A stretch of 64,000 nucleotides of DNA. It comes from Bacteroidales bacterium (lineage in GTDB: Bacteria; Bacteroidota; Bacteroidia; Bacteroidales; UBA932). Where the stretch lies: NCBI GenBank assembly GCA_017626355.1, contig JAGAIY010000001.1:1-64000 (forward strand), in the 5' to 3' direction. Made by a program: the position numbers and the translations under genes. Shown piece after piece: positions 56,311 through 64,000 of the stretch. A model generated the notes under the pieces. It had not been told where the DNA came from, did not search any database, and saw only the letters and a list, made by a program, of their open reading frames with translations. Each line of letters opens with the position of its first letter. The first letter of the stretch is position 1.

Positions 56311-56318
56311 CAAAGATA
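56311..56318 (-). promoter_or_regulatory. -7 promoter box for the antiporter-malQ operon
   Basis: The minus strand reads TATCTTTG, an exact TAnnTTTG match, 43 bases before the antiporter start. TTTA lies 21 bases further upstream (56343-56340) as a near match to the -33 TTTG. No copies of the TGATGAATTG repeats are seen here, so this operon may not be under the LytTR protein. Confidence 0.55.
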
Positions 56319-56386
56319 TAAAAGAATAGGATAAATCGCTAAATTCACAAAGGGTTTTTGACTTTTCCCTTGTTTCCGATACGGGA

Positions 56387-57802
56387 TCATGCGCCCTGAC
56401 ACCCTACTTCCCTACGATAACGGGCAGAAAGATATACGGTACGGGCGAGAAGATGGGCGAAGTAGGCGGCCATCAGGATGTGCATGGCTATGCGGCCGTA
56501 CCTCGTGGCACCGGGAAGAGCGTCGGGAAGAGCGTCAGCGACCGGTACAGAAGACAGACCGAGGCAGGATATGCCGATGAACCAGACCCCTGCGAAGGCG
56601 ACAACAGCCCAGAGCATCGAGTTGCGGATGGCCTTGGAAGCGGTCGCCCCTATGTATATTCCGTCCCATGTAAAGGCCGCACACCCTATCACAGGCATCA
56701 GAAGCAGCCAAGGAAGGTACTCCCTTGAAGCCTCAACCACAGCAGGATCGGAAGTCATCATCCTAAGAAGCGCCACTCCGGCGAACTGGTATATGACCAT
56801 GAAAAGCAAGGCTATCGACATGCTCCAGACAAAGGTCCATTTCACAGTCTGGCGCAGCATAAGGCCGTTCTTCTCACCTATGTAGCGGCCTGTCATGGCC
56901 TCGCCTGCATATGCGAATCCGTCCGTGAAGTATGAGAATATCATCAGAAGCTTCATCATGATGGAGCTGACGGCCAGAAGAAGGTCGCCGTAGCGGGCCG
57001 ATATCACAGTAAAGCCGATATAAATGGCGATGAAGCAGAGGGAGCGCACGAAAAGATCAGTGTTCATTACGAAGAAACGACGCGTCTCCGCCCCTTTGAA
57101 GACTTCCTTCATGTCCTGCAGGTCAAGCTGTGACAACGTGTTCCTGAGATATTTTGCCAGCAGAAGGATAATCGCCGTGAGGAGTCCGGAATATTGTGCA
57201 GCCACTGTTCCGGCAGCGATACCGGCAAAGCCCATTCCCTCATAACCGACAGCCTTGACTCCAAGGGCGAGAACAAAGCTCATAAGCACATTCATTCCAT
57301 TGACCATCAGGTCCGTAATCATCGGGCTGACACTGTCCTGCATGCCTATGAACCAGCCTTTGAAGGCCATCAGGCCGAGGGTTGCAGGGGCTGCCCATAT
57401 GCGTATGAAGAAATATCGGGACGCGAGTTCACGCACCTCCGGCGTACAGTCGACGACCAGAAAGGCAGCCTTCACGAACACCCATTGTATGGCGATGAGG
57501 GCCAGAGCGCAGACAAGCGCTATGCCGATGGATCGTGTGAAGATGCGGGCGCATTCCTTCCTGTCACCTCGTCCGAAGGCCTGGGCCGTGAGTCCTCCCG
57601 TGCCTACACGCAGAAAGCCGAAGTTCCAGTAGAGCAGGTCGAAGAGCATGGTGCCGATGGCTATGCCTCCTATCATCGTAGCTGCGTTGGTATCCAGATG
57701 TCCGGCAACAGCAATATCCACCATGCCGACTATCGGAACGGTGATATTGGCCAGAATGCTCGGAACGGCCAGCTTCAGTATATCCCTGTTGATCGCTTTC
57801 AT
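56387..57802 (-). CDS. MATE family efflux transporter (DinF-like)
   Basis: 471 residues with 12 hydrophobic helices in two similar halves: the first from LAVPSILANITVPIVGMVDIAVAGHLDT, the second from about residue 240 (FFVMNTDLFVRSLCFIAIY). LRVGTGGLTAQAFGRGD and GWFIGMQDSVSPMITDLMVNGMNV are typical MATE/DinF blocks. MATE proteins expel cationic drugs or metabolites using sodium or protons. It is followed by rsgA at 29 bases downstream of that gene's stop, same strand, which is common for housekeeping clusters and says little about substrate. Confidence 0.9.
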   Translation of the reverse strand: MKAINRDILKLAVPSILANITVPIVGMVDIAVAGHLDTNAATMIGGIAIGTMLFDLLYWNFGFLRVGTGGLTAQAFGRGDRKECARIFTRSIGIALVCALALIAIQWVFVKAAFLVVDCTPEVRELASRYFFIRIWAAPATLGLMAFKGWFIGMQDSVSPMITDLMVNGMNVLMSFVLALGVKAVGYEGMGFAGIAAGTVAAQYSGLLTAIILLLAKYLRNTLSQLDLQDMKEVFKGAETRRFFVMNTDLFVRSLCFIAIYIGFTVISARYGDLLLAVSSIMMKLLMIFSYFTDGFAYAGEAMTGRYIGEKNGLMLRQTVKWTFVWSMSIALLFMVIYQFAGVALLRMMTSDPAVVEASREYLPWLLLMPVIGCAAFTWDGIYIGATASKAIRNSMLWAVVAFAGVWFIGISCLGLSSVPVADALPDALPGATRYGRIAMHILMAAYFAHLLARTVYLSARYRREVGCQGA

Positions 57803-57831
57803 AATTTCAGCCCCTGCATGAAGGGAAATTC

Positions 57832-58803
57832 CTACCTGTATTTGCCTTCTTCATCCAGCATACCGAGATACGAACTGTAACGTTGATAGCTGATCTCCCC
57901 GTTCTCTACAGCCTCCTTTACGGCACAACCGGGTTCATGGGTATGGGTGCATGGAGCAAAGCGGCAGTTCTCGGAAGCCTTCAGCATCTCCGGAAAATAC
58001 AGAGCGATCTCCTCCTTCTTCAGATCCACAAGACCGAAGCCGCGCAGACCCGGAGTATCCACTATGAAGCCACCGGAATCCAAGGCATACATCTCATAGA
58101 AGGTAGTCGTATGCTTTCCCTGGAGATGAACGTCAGAGATCTCTCCCACACGCGGTTCCAGAGACGGATCCATGGCCTTTATAAGCGAAGACTTGCCCAC
58201 TCCGGACACCCCGGAAAACAGGGACACATGCCCCTTGCAGGCTTCTCTGAGCTCTTCTATGCCCTCCCCGGTCAATGCCGACACTTCCATGACAGGATAG
58301 CCGGCACCTTCATATATGTCATGGAAGGCTTCAAGCATCTCCGCATGCGATTCGCGGTAGAGGTCGACCTTGTTCAGTACGATTGTGACAGGCACATTGT
58401 ACACTTCGCAGGTCACAAGAAGGCGGTCAAGGAAAGGCAGCTTTATCTCGGGAAAATCTATGGTGGCTATGATGAAGGCACGGTCAAGATTGGCCGCGAT
58501 GATATGCGACTGACGGGAAAGATTGGTGGATTTGCGGATTATATAGTTCTTACGGGGAGAAACCGAAGTGATGACCGCCGGATTCTCCATGGTTATCTGC
58601 ATCTCGGGTGCGACACCAGCCTCAGGAACCTCCGCCTCATATGAGACAATGTCCCCTACCGCCACAGGATTGGTGGCCGAACTTCCTTTCAGTCTTATCT
58701 TGCCGCGCAGCACTGCCGGAAAGAGCTTCCACTCCGGAAGCCGTGAAAGCAGATAATGGCTTCCTGTATGCTTTACAACCGTTGCCTGTCCTTTAATCGT
58801 CAT
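57832..58803 (-). CDS. rsgA: Ribosome small-subunit-dependent GTPase A
   Basis: Circularly permuted GTPase that helps late 30S subunit maturation. 323 residues from ATG 58803 (58812 is also in frame). N-terminal OB fold (about 1-70), then the permuted G motifs in the order NKVDLY (G4), GVSGVGKSSL (G1 P-loop), TTFYEM region (G2) and DTPGLRGFGL (G3). The C-terminal zinc-binding domain has CRFAPCTHTHEPGCAV with the Cys-Cys-His-Cys set. All hallmarks are intact. It is divergent from the prenyl synthase gene with overlapping promoter boxes. Confidence 0.95.
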   Translation of the reverse strand: MTIKGQATVVKHTGSHYLLSRLPEWKLFPAVLRGKIRLKGSSATNPVAVGDIVSYEAEVPEAGVAPEMQITMENPAVITSVSPRKNYIIRKSTNLSRQSHIIAANLDRAFIIATIDFPEIKLPFLDRLLVTCEVYNVPVTIVLNKVDLYRESHAEMLEAFHDIYEGAGYPVMEVSALTGEGIEELREACKGHVSLFSGVSGVGKSSLIKAMDPSLEPRVGEISDVHLQGKHTTTFYEMYALDSGGFIVDTPGLRGFGLVDLKKEEIALYFPEMLKASENCRFAPCTHTHEPGCAVKEAVENGEISYQRYSSYLGMLDEEGKYR

Positions 58804-58823
58804 ATCATACATTGTTTGGACTG

Positions 58824-58860
58824 CAAAGATAAAGATTTTCCGTTTTTATCATTACCTTTG
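58824..58860. promoter_or_regulatory. Divergent -7 boxes for rsgA and the prenyl synthase gene
   Basis: TATCTTTG on the minus strand (58831-58824) faces rsgA and TACCTTTG on the plus strand (58853-58860) faces the prenyl synthase. Both match TAnnTTTG exactly. They are 21 bases apart back to back. The rsgA box would leave only a very short leader, supporting the later ATG at 58803. Confidence 0.6.
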
Positions 58861-58881
58861 TAGGATATAGACAGCAATATT

Positions 58882-59865
58882 ATGATACAGGAAAGCCATA
58901 TTGATGCGGCTCTGAAAGAGCTGTTCGCGAATCTGAGGTTTACAGAGGAACCTACGGGACTTTACGACCCTCTGAGGTATATGATGGAAATAGGCGGCAA
59001 GCGCATCCGTCCGAGACTCTGTCTCACGACCTATGCCTTGTACAAGGATGATTTCTGCAAGGAGATACTCTCCCCTGCCGCCGCTCTTGAGGTGTTCCAC
59101 AGCTTCACCCTCATCCATGACGACATAATGGACAAGGCTGACGTGCGTCGTGGAGTGCCGACAGTCTACCGCAAATGGGATGAGAACACAGCTATCCTTT
59201 CAGGAGACGTCATGTCGATCGAGAGCTACAAGCTGATAGCGAAAGCGCCTGCAGAAGTGCTTCCGGAGGTTCTCGAACTCTTTTCGAAGACCGCTGCCGA
59301 GGTATGCGAAGGACAGCAGTACGATATGGATTTCGAAGAGGAGGAGTGCGTTCCTATGTGTGACTACATGAAGATGATAGGTCTCAAGACAGCAGTGCTG
59401 ATAGCTTGCGCGTCAAAGATGGGAGCTATAATTGCAGGTGCTTCGGCACAGGACTGCGACCTTCTCTACAGATATGGATATGACCTGGGCCTGGCATTCC
59501 AGATTGCGGATGACTGGCTCGACACATATGGAGACCCTGCCGTCTTCGGAAAGGCCATCGGAGGCGACATCGTCAACAACAAGAAGAGCTGGCTGATGAC
59601 AAGGGCGTTTGAAGTTGCGGGCGATCGTCGCGGAGAACTCGTTGCGGCAATGGCCATGCCGGTCGGCACAGACTCTGAGAAGGAAGCCAAGATCGCTGCA
59701 GTGAAGGAAATATATGGAGCCCTCAATGTCGGAGAAGAGGCCAAGAATGAAATCATAAGACTTCATGGTCAGGCGCTTGCACATGCAGCAGCCCTCAATC
59801 TGCAGCCGGAAGCATACGGGCTTCTGGAGAATTATGCAAAGAAACTTATCGGAAGAACGAGATAA
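58882..59865 (+). CDS. Polyprenyl diphosphate synthase
   Basis: 327 residues, all-alpha prenyl synthase joining isopentenyl diphosphate to an allylic primer. The first aspartate-rich motif is DDIMD at 80-84 and the second DDWLD at 210-214; GGKRIRPRLCL carries the diphosphate-binding Lys/Arg, and LSGDVMSIESYKLI and GLKTAVLIACASKMGA follow as usual. The first motif has no two-residue insertion and F75 stands five places before it, which points to a short or medium chain (C15-C20), but product length cannot be settled by eye. Probably supplies farnesyl- or geranylgeranyl-type precursors for undecaprenyl phosphate or menaquinone. A -7 box is 21 bases upstream. Confidence 0.9.
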   Translation: MIQESHIDAALKELFANLRFTEEPTGLYDPLRYMMEIGGKRIRPRLCLTTYALYKDDFCKEILSPAAALEVFHSFTLIHDDIMDKADVRRGVPTVYRKWDENTAILSGDVMSIESYKLIAKAPAEVLPEVLELFSKTAAEVCEGQQYDMDFEEEECVPMCDYMKMIGLKTAVLIACASKMGAIIAGASAQDCDLLYRYGYDLGLAFQIADDWLDTYGDPAVFGKAIGGDIVNNKKSWLMTRAFEVAGDRRGELVAAMAMPVGTDSEKEAKIAAVKEIYGALNVGEEAKNEIIRLHGQALAHAAALNLQPEAYGLLENYAKKLIGRTR

Positions 59866-59907
59866 TCACTTGTCATCCCGAGCCAGACCGAGGGATATTT
59901 CAAGCAT

Positions 59908-61236
59908 ATGGATAAAAAGAAACTAGAGATAATGGCGCCGGCAGGCAATTTCGAATGTCTGCACGCAGCCATCCAGGGAGGAGCTGACTCGGTGTATTTC
60001 GGAGTCGAGAAGCTCAACATGCGTTCGCATTCCGCCAACAATTTCAAGATGACGGATCTTGATGAGATCGTGCGCATCTGTTCGGAATACGGTGTAAAGA
60101 CATATCTGACCCTCAACATCGCGCTCTTCGGTGAAGACCTCGAGGACATGAGACGCACGCTTGATGCAGCCAAGGCGGCAGGCATCACTGCAGTCATAGC
60201 CTCGGACATGGCGGCCATCATATATGCCCGTCAGATAGGCGTGGAGGTACATATTTCCACACAGCTGAGCATCTCGAATGCAGAAGCGCTGCGATTCTAT
60301 GCCCAGTTTGCCGATGTCATCGTGCTTGCCCGCGAGCTCAACCTCGGACAGGTCAAGGAGATCAAGGCCATCATCGACAGAGATCATATCTGCGGTCCTT
60401 CCGGACGTCTCGTGGAGATAGAGATGTTCGCCCACGGAGCACTCTGCATGGCAATTTCCGGCAAATGCTACCTCAGTCTCCATGAATACGGTGCATCTGC
60501 AAACCGCGGTTCATGCTACCAGCTCTGCCGCCGTGCATACAAGGTGGAGGACAGGGAGACAGGCATGCAGCTGGAGATCGACAATAAATACATAATGTCA
60601 CCTAAGGACCTGTGTACCATCGAGTTCATGGACAAGATCATTGACGCGGGAGTGACGGTGTTCAAGATCGAAGGACGCGCCCGCTCGGCCGAATATGTAA
60701 AGCGCGTGGCATCATGCTACAGACGCGCCGCCGATGCCGTATGCAACGGTACATATACTCCTGAACTTGGAGCTTCGTTCAAGAAGGAACTGGAAGAGGT
60801 ATTCAACAGAGGCTTCTGGGACGGATACTATCAGGGAGCACGCCTTGGAGAATGGTGCGATGTGTACGGAAGTACCGCTGCACGCAAGAAGGCATACTGC
60901 GGAAAGATAACCAACTGGTTCGGCAAGCTGGGAGTCGCTGAAATCCTCGTCGAGTCATATTCATTGAAGGTCGGGGACAAGATCCTCATAATAGGCCCGA
61001 CATCAGGTTGCGTGGAATACACCGTACCTGAGATCCGCGTCGACCTGAAGCCCGTACAGGAAGCAGGCAAAGGCGTATACTGCTCTATTCCTATAAACTG
61101 GAAGGATGTTGTGCCGGGAGCCCGTGAGGAAGCATTGAGCCTTTGCGGCGACGGCTGCAATGAACAGGCCTGCCGCGCCATCGAGGAAACCCGCCTGCGC
61201 CGCAGCGACAAGGTCTATATCTGGGCTGAAGTCTAG
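59908..61236 (+). CDS. trhP: U32 family protein, TrhP-like tRNA hydroxylation enzyme
   Basis: 442 residues. APAGNFECLHAAIQGGADSVYFG and VYFGVEKLNMRSHSANNF open the U32 domain; VHISTQLSISNAEALRFYA, EIEMFAHGALCMAISGKCYLS and ASANRGSCYQLCRRAY hold the conserved cysteines that probably bind an iron-sulfur cluster; KIEGRARSAEYVKRV is the other signature. A C-terminal beta domain (about 340-440) is present. In E. coli TrhP (YegQ) makes 5-hydroxyuridine at tRNA position 34 with prephenate; the family was earlier named peptidase U32. Assignment to TrhP over the related RlhA is likely but not certain. Ends at a clear terminator. Confidence 0.85.
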   Translation: MDKKKLEIMAPAGNFECLHAAIQGGADSVYFGVEKLNMRSHSANNFKMTDLDEIVRICSEYGVKTYLTLNIALFGEDLEDMRRTLDAAKAAGITAVIASDMAAIIYARQIGVEVHISTQLSISNAEALRFYAQFADVIVLARELNLGQVKEIKAIIDRDHICGPSGRLVEIEMFAHGALCMAISGKCYLSLHEYGASANRGSCYQLCRRAYKVEDRETGMQLEIDNKYIMSPKDLCTIEFMDKIIDAGVTVFKIEGRARSAEYVKRVASCYRRAADAVCNGTYTPELGASFKKELEEVFNRGFWDGYYQGARLGEWCDVYGSTAARKKAYCGKITNWFGKLGVAEILVESYSLKVGDKILIIGPTSGCVEYTVPEIRVDLKPVQEAGKGVYCSIPINWKDVVPGAREEALSLCGDGCNEQACRAIEETRLRRSDKVYIWAEV

Positions 61237-61256
61237 ACAGTCATCCGAATACACAG

Positions 61257-61287
61257 ACCGCCTGTGGCTCCTTCGCTCACAGGCGGT
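61257..61287 (+). terminator. Terminator after the trhP-like gene
   Basis: ACCGCCTGTG (61257-61266) pairs with CACAGGCGGT (61278-61287) around an 11-base loop, followed by ATTTT. It is a 10-bp GC-rich stem 21 bases after the stop codon. Confidence 0.8.
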
Positions 61288-61300
61288 ATTTTACATCTCA

Positions 61301-61380
61301 TCCGTAAAACAGCCGGATTTACGGACGGAAGAGTGATTTACTAGCATATCATCCGTAAAATGAGCATTTTTACGGACGGT
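61301..61380. repeat. Left pair of REP-like hairpins
   Basis: Unit 1: TCCGTAAA (61301-61308) pairs with TTTACGGA (61318-61325), loop ACAGCCGGA, followed by CGGAAG. Unit 2: TCCGTAAAA (61352-61360) pairs with TTTTACGGA (61368-61376), loop TGAGCAT, followed by CGGT. Both are preceded by TCA. The same kind of unit is found as a pair downstream of the transposase, unit 1 being identical over 31 bases to the last unit there. Confidence 0.85.
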
Positions 61381-61403
61381 AAAGAAAATATGATAGCTAG
61401 ATT

Positions 61404-61434
61404 GTTGTGATTTAGAATATTCAGTCTATATTTG
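61404..61434 (+). promoter_or_regulatory. Promoter of the small gene and transposase
   Basis: TATATTTG (61427-61434) is an exact -7 box; GTTG (61404-61407) lies 19 bases upstream as a near -33 box. The predicted leader to the small gene is about 70 bases. Confidence 0.5.
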
Positions 61435-61509
61435 TTCCCTCTTTGAACTATTCTGGTTCGCCATCCACGATCAAATGGCATAGATTACATACACATTTAA
61501 CATTTGATT

Positions 61510-61776
61510 ATGGAAACAACGGAAATCATTTATCTTGATGTAAAGACTGTACCGGCATTTGATGCAGAATCAAAAGTTCCACATACTGCATACACTGTTT
61601 TTCGTCTGCAAGGAGACAAGATCGCTTTAGCTTCCGCTTGGACATTGCGTGATTCTGTCAGGTTATTCAGACGGATATACAAAGTAGAAGAAGAGGTCGT
61701 CATCAAGCTGAGACGCCCTTTCAAGCCGCAACATTCCGGGAAACCATCTCCGGCTGATTCATATAGTATCGTCTAA
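61510..61776 (+). CDS. Small uncharacterised protein encoded just upstream of the transposase
   Basis: 88 residues from ATG 61510, beginning METTEIIYLDVKTVPAF; an earlier TTG at 61504 is not needed. I do not recognise a domain. It is a compact mix of strands and one helix (SAWTLRDSVRLFRRIYK) with a basic C-terminal part (KLRRPFKPQHSGKPS), so nucleic-acid binding is possible. It ends 11 bases before the transposase start and shares its promoter, so it probably belongs to the REPtron. The gene has sound codon structure and no overlapping better frame. Confidence 0.6.
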   Translation: METTEIIYLDVKTVPAFDAESKVPHTAYTVFRLQGDKIALASAWTLRDSVRLFRRIYKVEEEVVIKLRRPFKPQHSGKPSPADSYSIV

Positions 61777-61787
61777 ATCAAGTTTAC

Positions 61788-62729
61788 ATGTTGACATTTT
61801 CCGAAAAGGAAAGGAAGTGTGAGAGATCATTTGAAAAGTCCGGGCCATTCTGGCATTTATATACAGACGGAAGGGTCATGGAGGATTTCCTATGTACTGA
61901 GGAAGATTTCAAGATAGCAATGACAACTCTGGCAGTCACCGCAGTATTGTTCGAAAAGGTCCGGATAATCACATTCGAGTTGATGAGCAATCATATTCAT
62001 ATGATACTGAACGGAGAGGCGGAAGACTGCATGGAACTTTTCGAAAGACTCAAGGCACGCATACGAAGAATTCTCAAGACAGCGGGGCGGATCATTGACT
62101 GGGAAGCGTTCAAAGCTGACATACTGCCGGTCAAAACTCTGGATGCTCTCCGAAATGAAATCATTTATGTAAACCGTAACGCCTTTGTCGCAAATCCGCA
62201 ATTCACACCTTTCAGCTATCCATGGGGAGGCGGATGTGCTTTCTTCTTGCCTAGCTTCAATCTTCTACCGGCAAAATCCATCAAGGAATTGGGATTCAAC
62301 AAGGCACGGGAACTGACGCATTTCCGAGAGGTAAGGATGATTGAGGAACTGAAGTTTGTCGAAGATATAGCATACATACCTTCTTTCTGCAGAACCGATA
62401 TCGGTGAAAGCATGTTCAGAGATGCACGAAGTTATTTCAACTCATTGACACGCAATGCAGAAGCTTTCAGTCAGATTGCTCAAAGATTGAAGGATTCCGT
62501 GTTTCTTACCGATGACGAGTTGTATGCCGCTGCTACCATGTATGCTGAAAAGTATTATGGCAGCAGACAACTGTCACTCCTGAACCCGGAACAAAAGATA
62601 CTTATGTCCAAGGAACTGCATTTCAAATACAACGCATCCAATCAGCAGATCAGGCGTCTGCTGAAACTTGACATAAGCATTCTTAATGAACTTTTCCCCC
62701 AACAGGCATCAATCCCATCCGTAAAATAG
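61788..62729 (+). CDS. REP-associated tyrosine transposase (RAYT, Y1 HUH family)
   Basis: 313 residues. The HUH motif is H69-I-H71 in LMSNHIHMILNG, the metal-binding pair of Y1 nucleases. The likely catalytic tyrosine is Y127 in IIYVNRNAFVA, followed by YPWGGG as in relatives. The C-terminal half (about 160-313) is helical, with a helix-turn-helix-like stretch near LHFKYNASNQQIRRLLKLD. RAYTs cut and move single-stranded REP sequences. The stop codon TAG at 62727-62729 lies inside the loop side of the first downstream REP hairpin, and the last residues S-V-K are encoded by its left arm. It seems complete and likely active. Confidence 0.85.
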   Translation: MLTFSEKERKCERSFEKSGPFWHLYTDGRVMEDFLCTEEDFKIAMTTLAVTAVLFEKVRIITFELMSNHIHMILNGEAEDCMELFERLKARIRRILKTAGRIIDWEAFKADILPVKTLDALRNEIIYVNRNAFVANPQFTPFSYPWGGGCAFFLPSFNLLPAKSIKELGFNKARELTHFREVRMIEELKFVEDIAYIPSFCRTDIGESMFRDARSYFNSLTRNAEAFSQIAQRLKDSVFLTDDELYAAATMYAEKYYGSRQLSLLNPEQKILMSKELHFKYNASNQQIRRLLKLDISILNELFPQQASIPSVK

Positions 62730-62799
62730 GCCTTTTTACGGACAGTAGTCCCATATCTGAGCATCCCATCCGTAAAACAGCCGGATTTACGGACGGAAG
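62716..62799. repeat. Right pair of REP-like hairpins
   Basis: Unit 3: TCCGTAAAA (62718-62726) with TTTTACGGA (62734-62742), loop TAGGCCT, followed by CAGTA. Unit 4: TCCGTAAA (62769-62776) with TTTACGGA (62786-62793), same loop as unit 1. Both are preceded by CCA. Unit 3 overlaps the transposase stop codon. Confidence 0.85.
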
Positions 62800-62830
62800 G
62801 ATTTTCGCCGACAGGACATCTGAAGTTTAT

Positions 62831-63484
62831 CTATGCGAAAAGTTCCCGGAGGACTTTAAGGGAGTTTATGTTGACGGCGGATTCGGTGTGGAATTCTATG
62901 TAGCGGAGGATTTCTTCCGCTATTTCATTTCTGACGGCGCCGTTCAAGGGAATGAGCATGGATTCCGCGAAAGGAATCTGCATGAAGCGCTCCACTGTGG
63001 GATAGTGGTTGCCGACAAATGGCCTGAGGTCCTTGGATTCAGGGCTGAAGCCAAGAACGACAGCAAGTTCAAGAAGGAAGCGGATATGGAAATTGCTGAA
63101 ATCTGTCCGGATAGCGTCAAGCATAAGTATGCTCTTTTCACACCATTCATAGAGCCCAGGTTCAGAAGCCCCGTCCTTGACCACGCGATAGAGCACCTCG
63201 CTCATGAACATGGTCATGGAATTCTTGAACATATTGTTCCTTATTCCAAGCAGAGGATGCCTGGCGACAACATTGCGGGCCGTGAACAACGTAGACTTGT
63301 TGGTCTCGACGATATCGGCCTCCAGCATATTCAGAGGCAGGAAAAGCGACATGACGGATTTCTTCCCCAGCCCCCTTACAAGAAAACTTCGTCGTCCGTA
63401 CTCCTTGCTCAGGGTATGGACGACGATAGAATTTTCACCGAACTTGGTGGTATGCAGAACTATGAGTCCGGTGTTCACTGTCAT
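62831..63484 (-). CDS. recO: DNA repair protein RecO
   Basis: 217 residues, part of the RecFOR path that loads RecA on SSB-coated gaps. The N-terminal OB fold is VNTGLIVLHTTKFGENSIVVHTLSKEYGRRSFLVRG, followed by the helical domain (SEVLYRVVKDGASEPGLYEWCEKSI, FHIRFLLELAVVLGFSPE). The cysteine zinc site of many RecO proteins is absent, as is usual in Bacteroidota. It is about 25 residues shorter than many relatives, ending at LKVLRELFA, and its stop lies 38 bases past the last REP hairpin, so the C-terminus appears natural. Start at 63484 fits the family. Confidence 0.88.
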   Translation of the reverse strand: MTVNTGLIVLHTTKFGENSIVVHTLSKEYGRRSFLVRGLGKKSVMSLFLPLNMLEADIVETNKSTLFTARNVVARHPLLGIRNNMFKNSMTMFMSEVLYRVVKDGASEPGLYEWCEKSILMLDAIRTDFSNFHIRFLLELAVVLGFSPESKDLRPFVGNHYPTVERFMQIPFAESMLIPLNGAVRNEIAEEILRYIEFHTESAVNINSLKVLRELFA

Positions 63485-63514
63485 GACTTCCGTATATTAT
63501 AAGACGTGATTTGC

Positions 63515-64000
63515 TCAAGCATTGTCCCTGAGCCACTCGGCCATGGCACGAAGAGCCTTTCCCCTGTGGGAAATCTCATTCTTCTGCTCTTCTGTGATGT
63601 CGGCAAGTGTCTGTCCCGGATATTCGTCAGCGATGAAGATAGGATCATAGCCGAAGCCTCCGTTTCCGGACTTTTCAAAGGCTATCGTACCTTCAAGGGT
63701 ACCTTCGAAAATCTGTTTCCTGCCATCTATGATAAGGGTAACCACACTTTTGAAGCGTGCTCTTCTGGATACAGGTTTTGTGTTTATACCGTATTCTGCC
63801 GCCATTCTGGCCGATTTTTCAAGAACCTTGAGTTCATAAAGCACCTTGTCCATGTTCTTGTTGAAGTCCTTGTCGTCACCGGCGTATCTTGCCGTATATA
63901 CTCCAGGAGCACCTCCAAGCGCATCGACTTCAAGTCCCGTATCGTCGGCGAAGCAATTGCATCCGCATCTGTCATAAAGATACTGGGCCTTCTGAAGCGA
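63515..64000 (-). CDS. rdgB: Non-canonical purine NTP pyrophosphatase RdgB/HAM1 (cut by window edge)
   Basis: House-cleaning enzyme that hydrolyses ITP, dITP and XTP. The frame is open to the right edge, so the N-terminus, including the SHNxxK motif, is missing. What is seen includes CFADDTGLEVDALGGAPGVYTARYAG, GNGGFGYDPIF and the C-terminal ISHRGKALRAMAEWLRDN, all strongly conserved. The Asp in ADDTGLEV is the catalytic base. It lies 30 bases upstream of recO on the same strand. Confidence 0.92.
   Translation of the reverse strand, partial: SLQKAQYLYDRCGCNCFADDTGLEVDALGGAPGVYTARYAGDDKDFNKNMDKVLYELKVLEKSARMAAEYGINTKPVSRRARFKSVVTLIIDGRKQIFEGTLEGTIAFEKSGNGGFGYDPIFIADEYPGQTLADITEEQKNEISHRGKALRAMAEWLRDNA

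Larger units (their letters stand above)
61301..62799 (+). mobile_element. REPtron: REP-associated tyrosine transposase with flanking REP pairs
   Basis: A transposase of the IS200-like HUH type is flanked on each side by two palindromes built on TCCGTAAAA/TTTTACGGA. This matches the architecture of REPtrons described in other bacteria. The unit also contains an 88-residue gene. It is inserted between the trhP-like gene and recO. Confidence 0.75.

Overview
The window is a piece of a Bacteroidota chromosome, order Bacteroidales. The evidence is two SusC/SusD pairs, lipoprotein signals of the Bacteroidales type, exact matches to the Bacteroidales -7 promoter box TAnnTTTG upstream of several genes, a fimbrillin/FISUMP lipoprotein and a GH97 enzyme. 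Base composition is near 50% GC in most genes. This would fit an uncultured gut or rumen lineage, but I cannot name the genus. I see no rRNA, tRNA or CRISPR array.

Region 1 (1-10.8 kb) starts with the end of a HipA-like kinase. It then holds a hexuronate catabolism locus: uxaB, uxaA, exuT, kdgK and eda run leftward, and uxaC runs rightward with a GH42 beta-galactosidase. Together they take galacturonate through tagaturonate, altronate, KDG and KDPG to pyruvate and glyceraldehyde-3-phosphate. Between exuT and kdgK is a wreck in which the first 11 codons of kduD lie just upstream of the last 50 or so codons of kduI, so the branch for unsaturated uronates appears deleted here.

Region 2 (10.8-20.4 kb) is a mixed set: a Gate-domain membrane protein, an O/P-type porin, a GH92 mannosidase, a CoA-transferase, a PLP aminotransferase and a secreted DPP-IV-like peptidase.

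Region 3 (20.4-24.5 kb) is an AT-richer segment bounded by two identical 101-bp GC-rich cruciform elements in inverted orientation. Inside are a shortened ORF6N protein and a leftward three-gene unit: a 43-residue peptide, a fimbrillin-Ig-FISUMP lipoprotein and a small CHAT/caspase-like protein. This is the best candidate for something undescribed.

Region 4 (24.5-56.3 kb) is a large starch (Sus-like) locus: MalT, SusC1, SusD1, a five-module SusE-like protein, a GH13 enzyme with a SusE-type module inserted in its catalytic barrel, SusC2, SusD2, pullulanase, amylase, SusA-like GH13 and SusB-like GH97. A second leftward unit holds an organophosphate antiporter, MalQ and a short GH106-like protein. 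No SusR is seen. Instead a LytS/LytTR pair lies divergent from malT, with 10-bp direct repeats at an exact 21-bp period between them, which looks like the regulator's operator.

Region 5 (56.3-64 kb) is housekeeping (MATE, RsgA, prenyl synthase, TrhP-like U32 protein, RecO, RdgB). It is interrupted by a REPtron: a REP-associated tyrosine transposase plus a small upstream gene, flanked on each side by two REP-like hairpins, one of which contains the transposase stop codon.
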